Shown here one piece after another: positions 32,801 to 40,670 of a stretch of DNA of 40,670 nucleotides. The notes under the pieces were generated by a model that saw nothing but the letters and a program-made list of their open reading frames with translations, did not search any database and was not told the DNA's origin. A program made the position numbers and the translations under genes. Each line of letters opens with the position of its first letter. Position 1 is the stretch's first letter. Origin of the DNA: JANXQG01 sp037147235 (lineage in GTDB: Bacteria; Planctomycetota; Planctomycetia; Pirellulales; Thermoguttaceae); assembly GCA_037147235.1 (NCBI GenBank), contig JBAWVO010000022.1:1-40670 (forward strand), in the 5' to 3' direction.

Positions 32801-35337
32801 AACGGCACTTGGTTGGCCTGAAGGGTTTTGGGATCCCATGGTTTATCCAGAACCTTTTTCAGCGCATCCCGGAGTTTGGGCAGGTGCGAATCAACCGGCT
32901 TGGACGTCGCGAAAACAACCATGCTGTTCCAGAAATCGACCTTGTGGTTCCAGAGATCGCGCTCGCTTTCAGGCGAACCGAGAACCAGTTTCTCAGCCTC
33001 CGACAGTTTTTGCTTGGCCCTTTCCAGATCGCCTCTGCCGAACGCAGCAATGGCGTCGGTCAGCCGCCCCTGGGGAGTTTCCGTTGGATCCGGCAGAGGA
33101 GGCGGAGGGGTTCCAGGAGGTTCCATCTTTGTTTTGCGGGCGATCTCGTCCTCGATTTGCTGCTGCCGACGTTGCTGGACACTCGTTTTGCTTTCTTCAT
33201 ACAGCTTCTTCTCCCACGAGAACAAGAGTTTTGTTTCCTGCTGGCTTCGGTCGATTCCCAACGACGCCAACTTTTGGTCAATCCGGCTTAACAGGGATTC
33301 CCCTTCCGTCAGCTTTATCGGGTCGCCGGGCGTCTCGCGGTCTTTGCAGATGAGCTGGAACTGAAGCAACAACAGGGACTGCTCGGGAGAATCGGTTTTT
33401 TCCAGCTTCTCCAACTCCTCCACCACGGTGTAGCTTTGATTGCGAATGCGGACTCTTGCCCGAATAATCCGTACTTCGGGCGAGCCGGAATGCTGGGGAG
33501 CGAACTCCAGGAATGCGTCAACATCTTCCGCAATCTTGTCGTCCGTGCGGAACGCCTCTTCGTTCGAGCAGCGCTGCTTCAAATCGGCATCCCATGCGTC
33601 CGCGAATTTTTGTGCATTCTGCTCCCTCTTCGGCCACGTCTTGTCGGGATCGGCCAGCAGTGCCTTCGCCAATCGGAATTTTTTTGCTTTCTTGTAATAA
33701 TCAAAGGCCCTTTCGTAACGCTTGGCCCGCTGGGAAGCAAGATCAAAGTTCAGGCCGGCATAAACTTCCCGGTTGTTCTTGGCAATCTCCGCCACGCGTT
33801 TCAGGATTTTGTCAGCTATGTCGAAATCGCTGTCAGCAAGGGATTTCTCGTAGTATTGCGTCACTTCCGTGCCGAGTTTGCTGCGAGTCGCCATCCGCTT
33901 GTCGTCTGGAATGTGCTTAGCGTTGAGAACCGTGGCGATCTGCTCCGCGTCAAGCGATTTCGGCCGGATGCACTCCTCGGCAAGCTGCTCCCAAGCGTGA
34001 AGTCTTGTTCTATCGATCTGCGCCTTTGCGTCGCGATCCTTGTCCGAGATCGTTGGGGAGATGGAATCGAGAATGTCGATCGCCTTCTTGAAGTCGTGTT
34101 GCTGTCCCAGCAACTCGACACGAACACCCCATTGGTCCAGAACTATTTTGAAACGGTTGTCGGTATCTTCCTTTGCCTCGCGGCGCGATATCGTATACGC
34201 AAAGGCCCTTTCAAACTCATCGCTTTTGATCCATTCATCAATTTTCGTGAGAGGCACCGGTCGGAAGAGATACCAAACCATCGCTGTAGCGACAACGGCG
34301 ATTATCAGGAACCCGACCAAGAGCTTTCGCCAGGCTTTACCTGAAATCTTGATCCGTGGTGGAAACCAGCGAGGCTTCGATTCACGCAACTCCTCGGCCT
34401 GGCGGATCGCCTCGACCATGTCGAGACAGGAGGCAAAACGGGCGGCCGGATCCGGATCGGTTGCCCGCCGAATCACGTCCACGACCAGCGGGTCCAATCC
34501 GGAAAAATCGAGCCGCCGCTCATACTTCACATAGAAGAGATCGGTCAGCTTTGTGTCGGGCGGAAAGGGTAAATTCCCCTTCCGCAGCTCCACGTAAGAC
34601 ATCGCCAAGCAGTATTGGTCGCTCGTCTTGCACGGCTTGTTGACGTGCAATTCGGGTGCCGCATAGGCTGGCGTGCAATTGCCACCCATGGCCGTCTTTT
34701 GCACGTCCTCAACCGCACGAACTAAACTGTAGTCGCAAACCTGTACACCGCCGCCGACGAGCAACAGGTTCTGCGGCTTGATATCGCCATGCACGATCGA
34801 CACCGGCCCCTTGCCCAAATCGTGAATCGCCTCGTTCAGGTAATCGATGCCTCGTGCGGCATCCCCCATATACCCCAGCAACTCCTTGCAAGGAATGCCT
34901 TTCATGCCTTCGGCCTGGCACCTCTGAAGGCGGTCCCAAAGACTCATGTCGCCCAACTGCATGGCAATGACCAGACGCATTGCGGAATCGATCGCCCTGG
35001 GATCATAGACCGCCGTGGCCATGTCGGCCGGAGAAAGAACGGCAGTCGACGTGACGTCATCGACCACGCCTCCGTCGCGATTGATCGTCCAAATGCCAAA
35101 GATGTAGACAAGATTCGGCTGGCGGATGTCTCGAATGCGATCCAGCGCACCCCGTTCCAGCTTGCCGGCAAGCTCACTGAGGTCCAAAATCTTGATCGCC
35201 GCTTTCACGCGCCCCGGTCCGACGGCCTCCCAGACTTCACCAAAATTCCCGCCGCCGAGCATTTTCACGAGGCGATAGCCAGGAACAACTCGGTCTCCCG
35301 GTTGATAGCCGAACTTGCTGGAATTGCCCTCAGTCAT
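29872..35337 (-). CDS. giant membrane Ser/Thr protein kinase with long helical C-terminal region
   Basis: An 1821-residue protein. Residues about 20-315 are a Hanks-type kinase: glycine loop LGGGNFGEVW (27-36), K49 in AAIKIL, catalytic loop H183-G-D185-IKPQN, metal-binding D202 in CDYS, and APE at 227-229. Arg of HRD is Gly and DFG is DYS, both seen in planctomycete kinases, and all catalytic residues are kept, so activity is likely. A transmembrane helix (339-357, LLVGFLIIAVVATAMVWYLF) separates it from about 1460 residues of predicted helical, charged, TPR-like sequence. This would be outside the cytoplasm and could sense a ligand or form a scaffold. A proline-rich stretch (GTPPPPLPDPTETP) interrupts the helices. 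The gene stands alone, without a phosphatase or FHA partner nearby. The target is unknown. Confidence 0.85.
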   Translation of the reverse strand: MTEGNSSKFGYQPGDRVVPGYRLVKMLGGGNFGEVWEAVGPGRVKAAIKILDLSELAGKLERGALDRIRDIRQPNLVYIFGIWTINRDGGVVDDVTSTAVLSPADMATAVYDPRAIDSAMRLVIAMQLGDMSLWDRLQRCQAEGMKGIPCKELLGYMGDAARGIDYLNEAIHDLGKGPVSIVHGDIKPQNLLLVGGGVQVCDYSLVRAVEDVQKTAMGGNCTPAYAAPELHVNKPCKTSDQYCLAMSYVELRKGNLPFPPDTKLTDLFYVKYERRLDFSGLDPLVVDVIRRATDPDPAARFASCLDMVEAIRQAEELRESKPRWFPPRIKISGKAWRKLLVGFLIIAVVATAMVWYLFRPVPLTKIDEWIKSDEFERAFAYTISRREAKEDTDNRFKIVLDQWGVRVELLGQQHDFKKAIDILDSISPTISDKDRDAKAQIDRTRLHAWEQLAEECIRPKSLDAEQIATVLNAKHIPDDKRMATRSKLGTEVTQYYEKSLADSDFDIADKILKRVAEIAKNNREVYAGLNFDLASQRAKRYERAFDYYKKAKKFRLAKALLADPDKTWPKREQNAQKFADAWDADLKQRCSNEEAFRTDDKIAEDVDAFLEFAPQHSGSPEVRIIRARVRIRNQSYTVVEELEKLEKTDSPEQSLLLLQFQLICKDRETPGDPIKLTEGESLLSRIDQKLASLGIDRSQQETKLLFSWEKKLYEESKTSVQQRRQQQIEDEIARKTKMEPPGTPPPPLPDPTETPQGRLTDAIAAFGRGDLERAKQKLSEAEKLVLGSPESERDLWNHKVDFWNSMVVFATSKPVDSHLPKLRDALKKVLDKPWDPKTLQANQVPFICKEVAVIAQCKDKAILDGSLILLRNILGSFGIKEKEIIPVLEALFQKRIHLVLQEEAPSGASSREVREQFEKLDGIWKEIKSRMVGENLAECTAWNIEYGIAIPAGEEELANVLRDGMALPAKSGAYVSYVRCLAFHENHKKTQKLLPNEWIAFLNDLGDVLAPTNAQSLTPERMQHARQWAADAVRELCKPTRASVDGDIWRVDFPTSNAAQIHALLKQLNANGSKFTEDLQTAWAFAGLYQSPCDFQPAEKLLAAIDFKSDLPAEQKLARESIPLLSTYLNRRLAGISLNQASPAEKTTVLRHAATFLRLFPQLRVGVISEAEAKRIAGKILDPAVNLADKIGVEEKGNQSLQAQRADLYEAVYDFTDVFSKIPWQDKSQDFADPKKRSLRRAAILDSAIEAARQEPVTKTLARLLLKRASLRTISSNRNLEGAIRDAQEAIQYDPSLTVAHYVVRAKAHLMKTRIAASDTIKLAEVTESIQNCAAARKVLKPEDIGSKIDILLVRSAALVDRANCVRDLTFQKQRDDLHQAIADAQEAAKEMKKLQQPATADRRRAEEPDLALGNAHEDLAWIGDENAPENYALAIKAFQDAREKEGLGGRAEVSIGRCYYRIGMQSGFEAKDFNSDAMRALGIDSDQKARDMAETVLSGADPFDLGDAAQAEYYLADLLNSKSNYDLADLHFGHLVNCAGEDEAAKSFYRYLHARCYLSRWGGYRKPEEAGKADKVLESAKALVRQIDACKASLVDDGFDSRKQGVWLKAEMKRIEGKLEDAQKDLDDELSSRSPNFTPGHAPLLRERSLLSQQQGAKAYKDKNTQLSIESYKAALDSFEKEVDCVRMREDLVAAHLSAAYSAVIAYRISFWDPSRGPGVAERDFYAKAIRHLREVDRLWKHRPRKQYESYYHEVGLMFADKLSGIKSGRLLRDKLSADDANSAIRWAEYLAALNPGDQDLATKVEAQKRILSEFLSPPP

Positions 35338-35420
35338 GGTCGCATTTGCCTAGTGATTAGTATATCAACCATTTTACACTATGGCAACCATCGGGATAGC
35401 GGGGGCTTGGAGAACTACAG

Positions 35421-35450
35421 GGCAGGCGAGACGCCCGCACCACAAACTTG
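35421..35450. repeat. 30-bp dispersed repeat, copy 2
   Basis: Identical to positions 14-43. It lies in the 489-base gene-free region 35338-35826, which also holds the next inverted repeat; otherwise I see nothing there. Confidence 0.75.
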
Positions 35451-35458
35451 ACGGCAGG

Positions 35459-35588
35459 CCGTAGGGTGCGTGGAGCGAACCGGCCGGGAAATGGTGGGTT
35501 GCGCACGAAGTCGAGACGCCGAAAGCACTTACCGCTGTTCCAGATCCGTTCGCGTAACGCACCATTCGATGCTTCACCCACCCTACGG
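35459..35588. repeat. 130-bp inverted repeat 'CCGTAGGGTG...CACCCTACGG'
   Basis: Perfect 10-bp ends CCGTAGGGTG and CACCCTACGG flank inner complementary pieces such as TGGGTTGCGC and GCGTAACGCACCA. It looks like a non-autonomous dispersed repeat without coding capacity. Confidence 0.65.
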
Positions 35589-35826
35589 CTTGGGCGATGC
35601 AAAGTTGGGCTTGACAGGGAAAATCGGGGATTGGCGAAAGTGAAAATCTGTTTCGCGAACAATGACACTGGGAATGTGGTGGTTTGTCCCGGAGCTGCGC
35701 AAGATAGGCAAGATTTGCGGTCTCTAGGGGAGTTGGTAAAGTTCGCAATTCAGCAATTACGATGGTTATACCGAGATGAATGTATGTAGTTGGTCTACCG
35801 CAATCAACCAACAAAGGGGATGTCCG

Positions 35827-38550
35827 ATGTCAAAATACACGATGTCTTTCCGATTAAGCATCGCAGCACAACTTTTGGCATGGGGATTGTGTTTACCGGT
35901 GGCCTTGCAAGCTCAGCAAGCTGTGCCGGCCGCGGCAAGTGTCAATCCTGCAGCGACTCCCAGCAGTCACGACGCGGCGATTATCCGGCTCCGCGACGTT
36001 GCGTACGGCAAGGATGAAGACGGTAATTACCATGAGCAGTCGGTCCGCGTTCGTGAAGCGGCGAAAGAAGCACTCAAGCAAGTGGTGATACAGCAGATCC
36101 GCGAGGAGGAAGAGGCAAAGGTCAGTACCAACTCGCAGACTGCGACCGCCACCAGCGGAAGTAACTCGGTGACGGCCACAAACTTCAATCAGGCGGCCGC
36201 GGCACCGGCGGGCACGAATACCGGCGATGCGATCCCTGCAGCTCCGGAAACCCCTTCTCGCTCGCGTGGTTCGTCGGCGGCGAACGAAAATTGGTTCCTT
36301 CCCGAGCTTTTTAATGGGGCTGGCGGCAATAAGCTAATGAACTTTGAAACCGGTTTTAGCCCGATGCAAACTTTTGGCGTTAGTCCCAATCAGCCATTCT
36401 CGCCCGGACAAATTGGTCCAGGTGGCGGCGGGGGTACAGGCTCTGATCTTGCTCCGCAACTCGGCGGTGACATTGGTTCCATTAACCCGGCGGCCGTTCC
36501 GCCGGGTCCAGGTAGTTCGGTGAGTACCAATTCTGCCGATGCCGGTGCTCCCAGCAGCGTGGCCGGATTTCTCAGGGATTCCGATAGCGTTCAGGAAGTG
36601 AAAGTCCAGGAGCGATCGGGCGTTTCGTTGGATCCGCATATTCGCGCTTACAAGTGGGGCCAGATCTACGCAGACGTCGACGGTGCCTATTGGTCGCCTG
36701 CCAGGTTGGATATGGATACCATGCTCAGCAAGATCGACCCGGGCATGGTCAGCAGTGTCAATGTGTTGTCGGGACCCTATGGGGTTCGCTACGGACCTGG
36801 TTTTGCTTTCCTGGACGTCAATCGCATTCCCACACCCCGCTACGAATGTCCTGAAACGCATCTCGATTCAATGCTCAATGTTCGCAGTAACGGTGGCCAG
36901 GTTTACGGCCGGGAAACGGTCTATGGTGGCGGAGAGAGCTGGGGATACCGAGGTAGCTACGGTGAGAAGGAAGGCAGCGATTATCGGGCCGGTGACGGCA
37001 GTTTGATTCCCGCCAGCTATCACAGCCGCGATGCTTGGGGGGAATTCGGATATGACCTCGATCCCCATCAGCGCATCAACATTCTCTACCAGCGCATGGA
37101 CCAGACGAATGTTGAGAATCCGGCCCAGTTTTTTGGCACGAGCTACCTTGGCAGCTATGGATTTCAGGCTGGCTATGTGAACGACGCCCCCACGGCTCCT
37201 TGGAGCAAACTGAACGCCGCGGCATGGTACAACTCCACGCGGTTCAACGGCGATACACGCCCGAGTTATAACCCAAATTTCCCCGTGATGCAGTTCGTCA
37301 ATGCCGCGTTGGATGAAGAGCTTGGGGGAACGAACGCTCTGATCGGTCAAACCCAGGGGCACGCATATTCTTCGGGCGGGCGCATGGGGGTGACGTTTGG
37401 CGACCAAGGCTGCACGCAACTTCGTACCGGCGGCGACTTCCGCTACCTGGGGCAAGTGATTGGGGAAGAATATCAGATCCTGAGCCTGGACAGCGAAACT
37501 ATCGACTTCAACACGAATATGCCCCACTCGCGAATGATTGATCCGGGCGTCTATGCGGAGCTTAGCCAGCCGGTGACCAAAAATTGGACGGTAAGCGTGG
37601 GCACTCGCGTGGATTATGTGCGCACCGAGGTCAACCCGAACGATTTGCGCCTCGACGGTTTATTACTCGGCGGAGGCACCCCGTCCAACTTATTGCAAAA
37701 CGATATTTTGTATGCCTTCTACGCCATGAACAAGGTGAAACTGGGCGAGCACTGGGTATTGGACGCGGGGTTTGGCCAGGCCCAGCGTCCGCCCACGCTC
37801 ATGGAGCGGTATTCCGACGGATTGTTCGTCAGCACCTTGCAAAGTGGCTTCACCCGCATGATCGGCGACCCCAATCTGCGACCGGAGCGCAACTGGCAGT
37901 TTGACGTGGGACTAAGCTCCAACTATGAAACCATGCACTCCAAAGCTCGGTTCTTCCAGTCCTGGATCCAAGATTACGTGACCTATGCCGGCTCGAGCGT
38001 GGAGACTCCTCTTTTCACCGATGCCCGCTTGCTCTACTTCACCAATACCAGTCTAGCGACCCTCACCGGCTTCGAGCTGGCGGCCGACTGCGATTGGAGC
38101 GCGAATTTCACGCCGTTCGCAAAAATGTCCTATGTCTACGGCTGGGACCAGGAGATCAATGCCCCGCTCACCGGCATCTCGCCGCTGGAAGGGACGATCG
38201 GACTTCGCATTCACGACGCCAACCATGGCCGCGTTTGGGGCATCGAACCCTCGCTGCGGTTGGTTGCCGATCAGAATCATGTAGGCGCGATTCGCTCACC
38301 TGACATAACCAACACAGTTATTGTCGAAGAGGTCACGCCAAGTTTTGTCGTCTGCAATCTTCGTGGCTACTACAACTATACGAAGAATCTTAGTATCGTC
38401 GGCGGCGTCGACAACGTGTTCAACAAGAACTACCAAGAGCACCTCGATCTGCGCTTGAACGGCCCACAAGGCACGCCCTATCAGGGGGTGGTGACTCGCG
38501 TGCTTGAAGCTGGAATTAGTCCGTACTTCGGAATCAATTGGACGTTCTAA
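35827..38550 (+). CDS. TonB-dependent outer-membrane receptor
   Basis: A 907-residue protein. A signal peptide (MSKYTMSFRLSIAAQLLAWG..ALQAQQ, cleavage near residue 29) is followed by about 220 residues of low-complexity Ala/Ser/Gly/Pro-rich sequence including GPGGGGGTG. A plug-like domain (about 250-345, MVSSVNVLSGPYGVRYGPG) and a beta-barrel follow, with late-barrel signatures such as ERNWQFDVGLSSNYE, GFELAADCDWS and GGVDNVFNKNYQEHLD. The protein ends in GINWTF, the aromatic C-terminus expected of outer-membrane barrels. The ATG at 35827 follows AAGGGGA; an upstream in-frame ATG at 35776 would spoil the signal peptide. The substrate is unknown, and no tonB, exbB or ABC transporter gene is near. 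It shows that this organism has an outer membrane with energised import. Confidence 0.88.
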   Translation: MSKYTMSFRLSIAAQLLAWGLCLPVALQAQQAVPAAASVNPAATPSSHDAAIIRLRDVAYGKDEDGNYHEQSVRVREAAKEALKQVVIQQIREEEEAKVSTNSQTATATSGSNSVTATNFNQAAAAPAGTNTGDAIPAAPETPSRSRGSSAANENWFLPELFNGAGGNKLMNFETGFSPMQTFGVSPNQPFSPGQIGPGGGGGTGSDLAPQLGGDIGSINPAAVPPGPGSSVSTNSADAGAPSSVAGFLRDSDSVQEVKVQERSGVSLDPHIRAYKWGQIYADVDGAYWSPARLDMDTMLSKIDPGMVSSVNVLSGPYGVRYGPGFAFLDVNRIPTPRYECPETHLDSMLNVRSNGGQVYGRETVYGGGESWGYRGSYGEKEGSDYRAGDGSLIPASYHSRDAWGEFGYDLDPHQRINILYQRMDQTNVENPAQFFGTSYLGSYGFQAGYVNDAPTAPWSKLNAAAWYNSTRFNGDTRPSYNPNFPVMQFVNAALDEELGGTNALIGQTQGHAYSSGGRMGVTFGDQGCTQLRTGGDFRYLGQVIGEEYQILSLDSETIDFNTNMPHSRMIDPGVYAELSQPVTKNWTVSVGTRVDYVRTEVNPNDLRLDGLLLGGGTPSNLLQNDILYAFYAMNKVKLGEHWVLDAGFGQAQRPPTLMERYSDGLFVSTLQSGFTRMIGDPNLRPERNWQFDVGLSSNYETMHSKARFFQSWIQDYVTYAGSSVETPLFTDARLLYFTNTSLATLTGFELAADCDWSANFTPFAKMSYVYGWDQEINAPLTGISPLEGTIGLRIHDANHGRVWGIEPSLRLVADQNHVGAIRSPDITNTVIVEEVTPSFVVCNLRGYYNYTKNLSIVGGVDNVFNKNYQEHLDLRLNGPQGTPYQGVVTRVLEAGISPYFGINWTF

Positions 38551-38571
38551 GAGTTTCTGTTGCGGAAAAGC

Positions 38572-38601
38572 AGGGTGGGACAAGTGAAACGAGCCCCAAC
38601 C
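38572..38601. repeat. partial copy of the AGGGTGG...GAGCCCCA repeat
   Basis: Nearly identical to the left arm at 8618-8647. It lies just after the receptor stop, in the gap 38551-38828. Confidence 0.55.
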
Positions 38602-38665
38602 TGAGGATTTTCCGGAAAAATGTCGATTTACTAGCCACGAAATATGACCGCTGAGAATATTCTTG

Positions 38666-38694
38666 TTGACAATCATTACTTGCCCAACGAGAAT
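38666..38694 (+). promoter_or_regulatory. candidate promoter of the repetitive surface protein
   Basis: A perfect TTGACA (38666-38671), a 17-base spacer and GAGAAT (38689-38694). A perfect palindrome AGAATATTCT (38654-38663) lies just upstream and could be an operator. The leader would be about 130 bases. Confidence 0.45.
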
Positions 38695-38828
38695 ACTCTA
38701 TAGTCGGATTTTCCCTACAAACGGTTTTTCCGTTAAATCCTGGACAACCGGCATTTATTCCAGGCTTTTGAGCAACATCAGCTCTAATTTCCCTCGTCAA
38801 TACATAAATCTTCTGGGAACCACGCACC

Positions 38829-40670
38829 ATGGGTAGAACTTTTTTGAATAACGTACGGCAGTTTGCGAAGAGTTGGATAGGCTCGTTAGACCGGAAGACA
38901 ACCAAGCAACGCGATAAGAAGCAAACCGTGCGGACCCGTTGTCGGGCGATGCGAGTCGAAAGCCTGGAAAGCCGTCAGCTTCTGTCGGCGATCGGTATGA
39001 ACATCACAAGTGGCGATCTGGTTCTTACCGGTGGTGCTGAGGATGATAATGTAACCGTTAGTTACAACCCAACAACAGCGCGGTACACGTTCAAAGATCC
39101 CGCTAATACTTTCTCCACAGCGGCGATCAGCGGTTCCACGGGAGACGGAACGAATACGGCCACGGTGCCGGCAGCGGCGGTCGTGGCCGGCAAGCAGATT
39201 ATTTTGAATTTGGACTTGGGCACCGACACCGTCACGTTGGACTTGACGGTCGTAACTAACCCCGCCGCGTCGCGGTTTCAAAATGCCATTCTGGTGAATG
39301 GCGGCCTTGCCAGCGACACTCTTTTTGTCAACCTTCACTCGAACGCGTTATTGCCCCTTGGTGGTATTGATTTTGAGGCCAATCTTGCCGCTGTCGGCAG
39401 TAATACCATGCAGATAACCGGAGATGACCTAACGGCTTCCGGACAGTCGGTCACCTACAAGCCCGACGGCATAATCAACGGTTCCGGAAAGGTGTACGCA
39501 GGTAGTGACTCGACAAATTTCATTCAATTTGCCAGACTGGATCCAGTGAACTTTACCGGCCTGAATTCCGTGACGATTCAGCCTCAACTAGGCGATCAGG
39601 CGGTGGGTATTACCAATTCCATTGTTCCCTCGCCCTCTTTAGAAATCGCTCCGACGGGCGGGACGGGTGCCGCGTTTGAAAAGGCGTACGTTTGGAACAA
39701 CACCAACGTGGTGATCGACACCACGCTGAATCCGGGCCTCGGTGCCGTGACAGTCAATTCGGCCAATAATGCCCACGCAAACGCGAATCTGTCGATCCTC
39801 ACCGGCATTGCGGCCGATACGATTTCGATCGCGGGGCTTGTTGTTGTGACCGGCAATGTTACCTTGTCGGCCAATGGCGCGGTAACACAGTCCCAGGCGA
39901 TTGCCGCCACGGGCCTCGAACTCAAGGGCAGCGGCAGCTACACACTGACCAACCCGGGCAACGCGGTAACAACGATTGCCGGCAACACGACGAACACGAT
40001 TTCCTATGTGAACGCGAGTGCTTTGGCGATTGGGACGGTGAACACGGTCGGTTTGACGTCGACCAACACGGTGACCTTAACGGCCGGCGGTGCGATTTCG
40101 CAGACTAGCCCGATCAAGGGCACGACGCTGACGGTGAAGACAAAGAAGGATGGCGGTGCGGCAATCGCGCTGCTCGACAGTAGTAACGAGTTTGCCACGA
40201 TCAACCTACAGGCTCGCAACACGGGAGACACGATCAATGACGCCGGGGCGATCAGCTACCGGGACGCGACGGGCGTGGATGTGCCGGGCGTGGCCACGAC
40301 GAGCACGGTGAATCTGACGGCCGGCGGTGCGATTACGGACTCGGGTGCGATCACGGGCACGACGCTCACCACCAGTTCGGTCGGCGGGACGGTGCTGGAC
40401 TTTGGGGACACAGTCACCGGCTTCAACGCCACGAACACGACCAGTGGGAACATCCAGTTGGTCAACACGGGTGCGTTGAGCGTGACGGGGATCAGTCAGG
40501 CGGGTGGCGGGAACGTGATCATTACGAACACGGGAACCGTGGGGATTAACGGTCTGGCAACGGTCACCGGCGGGAACCTGACCTTGACGGCCACTGGCGC
40601 GGTGAGCCAGGCGGCGGCGATTGCCGCCACGGGCCTCGAACTCAAGGGCAGCGGCAGCTACACACTGACC
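38829..40670 (+). CDS. repetitive surface/adhesin-type protein, 3' end outside the window
   Basis: The frame is open from ATG 38829 to the window end (614 codons, no stop), so this is a partial gene. Residues 43-54 (VESLESRQLLSA) match the N-terminal motif typical of large exported planctomycete proteins. The preceding 40 residues are basic. From about residue 55 the sequence is Thr/Asn/Gly/Ala/Val-rich beta-strand repeat, like filamentous-haemagglutinin or other beta-solenoid adhesins. LTAxGAx-type units recur at about 39871, 40084, 40321 and 40591 (spacing 71, 79 and 90 codons). A 55-base stretch, 39896-39950, is repeated exactly at 40616-40670, a period of 240 codons. A cell-surface or S-layer-like adhesin role is inferred. 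Confidence 0.82.
   Translation, partial: MGRTFLNNVRQFAKSWIGSLDRKTTKQRDKKQTVRTRCRAMRVESLESRQLLSAIGMNITSGDLVLTGGAEDDNVTVSYNPTTARYTFKDPANTFSTAAISGSTGDGTNTATVPAAAVVAGKQIILNLDLGTDTVTLDLTVVTNPAASRFQNAILVNGGLASDTLFVNLHSNALLPLGGIDFEANLAAVGSNTMQITGDDLTASGQSVTYKPDGIINGSGKVYAGSDSTNFIQFARLDPVNFTGLNSVTIQPQLGDQAVGITNSIVPSPSLEIAPTGGTGAAFEKAYVWNNTNVVIDTTLNPGLGAVTVNSANNAHANANLSILTGIAADTISIAGLVVVTGNVTLSANGAVTQSQAIAATGLELKGSGSYTLTNPGNAVTTIAGNTTNTISYVNASALAIGTVNTVGLTSTNTVTLTAGGAISQTSPIKGTTLTVKTKKDGGAAIALLDSSNEFATINLQARNTGDTINDAGAISYRDATGVDVPGVATTSTVNLTAGGAITDSGAITGTTLTTSSVGGTVLDFGDTVTGFNATNTTSGNIQLVNTGALSVTGISQAGGGNVIITNTGTVGINGLATVTGGNLTLTATGAVSQAAAIAATGLELKGSGSYTLT

Noticed and set aside
1..40670. CRISPR array, prophage, integrase or complete insertion sequence
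   Set aside because: No regularly spaced short repeats and no transposase, integrase, capsid or terminase motifs seen; all repeats found are non-coding palindromes or gene-internal.

Overview
The window looks like a chromosomal segment of a planctomycete, most likely of the Pirellulales type. I infer this from five things: the N-terminal 'ESLESRQLL' export-type motif on a repetitive surface protein, a very large Ser/Thr kinase with an HGD catalytic loop, a Uma2 nuclease, a Gp49-like toxin with an XRE partner, and many degenerate palindromic intergenic repeats. The window is GC-rich and genes lie on both strands in short operons. I see no rRNA, tRNA, CRISPR array, phage or complete IS element.

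Layout. 1-4.5 kb (+): Uma2 nuclease, a small membrane protein, a nucleoside 2-deoxyribosyltransferase-like protein, an RtcB-type RNA ligase, and a secreted HExxH peptidase with a C-terminal PA-IL-like lectin domain. 4.8-8.5 kb (+): a fatty acyl-AMP ligase / ACP / alpha-oxoamine synthase fusion plus a 74-residue partner. 8.85-11.4 kb (-): a DUF4139 protein, then an antitoxin/toxin pair whose toxin lacks a normal start. 11.9-15.8 kb (+): lipoyl synthase, an orphan DNA methyltransferase, a GT9 glycosyltransferase and an EEP-family nuclease/phosphatase. 15.8-17.8 kb (-): RluD-type pseudouridine synthase overlapping a membrane-anchored TPR-like protein. 18.1-20.2 kb (+): UvrD/PcrA helicase. 20.2-25.1 kb (-): an unknown protein overlapping a RecA-like/PEP-pyruvate-binding protein, then NADP-type glutamate dehydrogenase. 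25.7-27.7 kb (+): an NrpR-type (DUF128) repressor and pyrF. 27.9-29.6 kb (-): ndk and a GT2 glycosyltransferase. 29.9-35.3 kb (-): an 1821-residue kinase with a long helical extracytoplasmic part. 35.8-40.7 kb (+): a TonB-dependent receptor and the start of a repetitive surface protein that runs off the end.

The most interesting arrangement is gdhA diverging from a single-NRD NrpR-like regulator. NrpR is the 2-oxoglutarate-responsive nitrogen repressor known from methanogenic archaea. The spacer between the genes holds a good gdhA promoter and two matching palindromes (GGCAA-N2-TTGCC and GGTAA-N2-TTGCC) exactly 52 bp apart, close to five helical turns. This suggests a compact bacterial nitrogen-control module that loops or binds cooperatively.

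Other items worth attention are the metallopeptidase-lectin fusion, the lipid-type megasynthase with a palindromic repeat read as coding sequence in its linker, the RecA-like/PEP-binding protein that appears to lack the phosphotransfer domains, and a family of dispersed repeats. One repeat family is present as two inverted copies near 18.0 and 29.75 kb.
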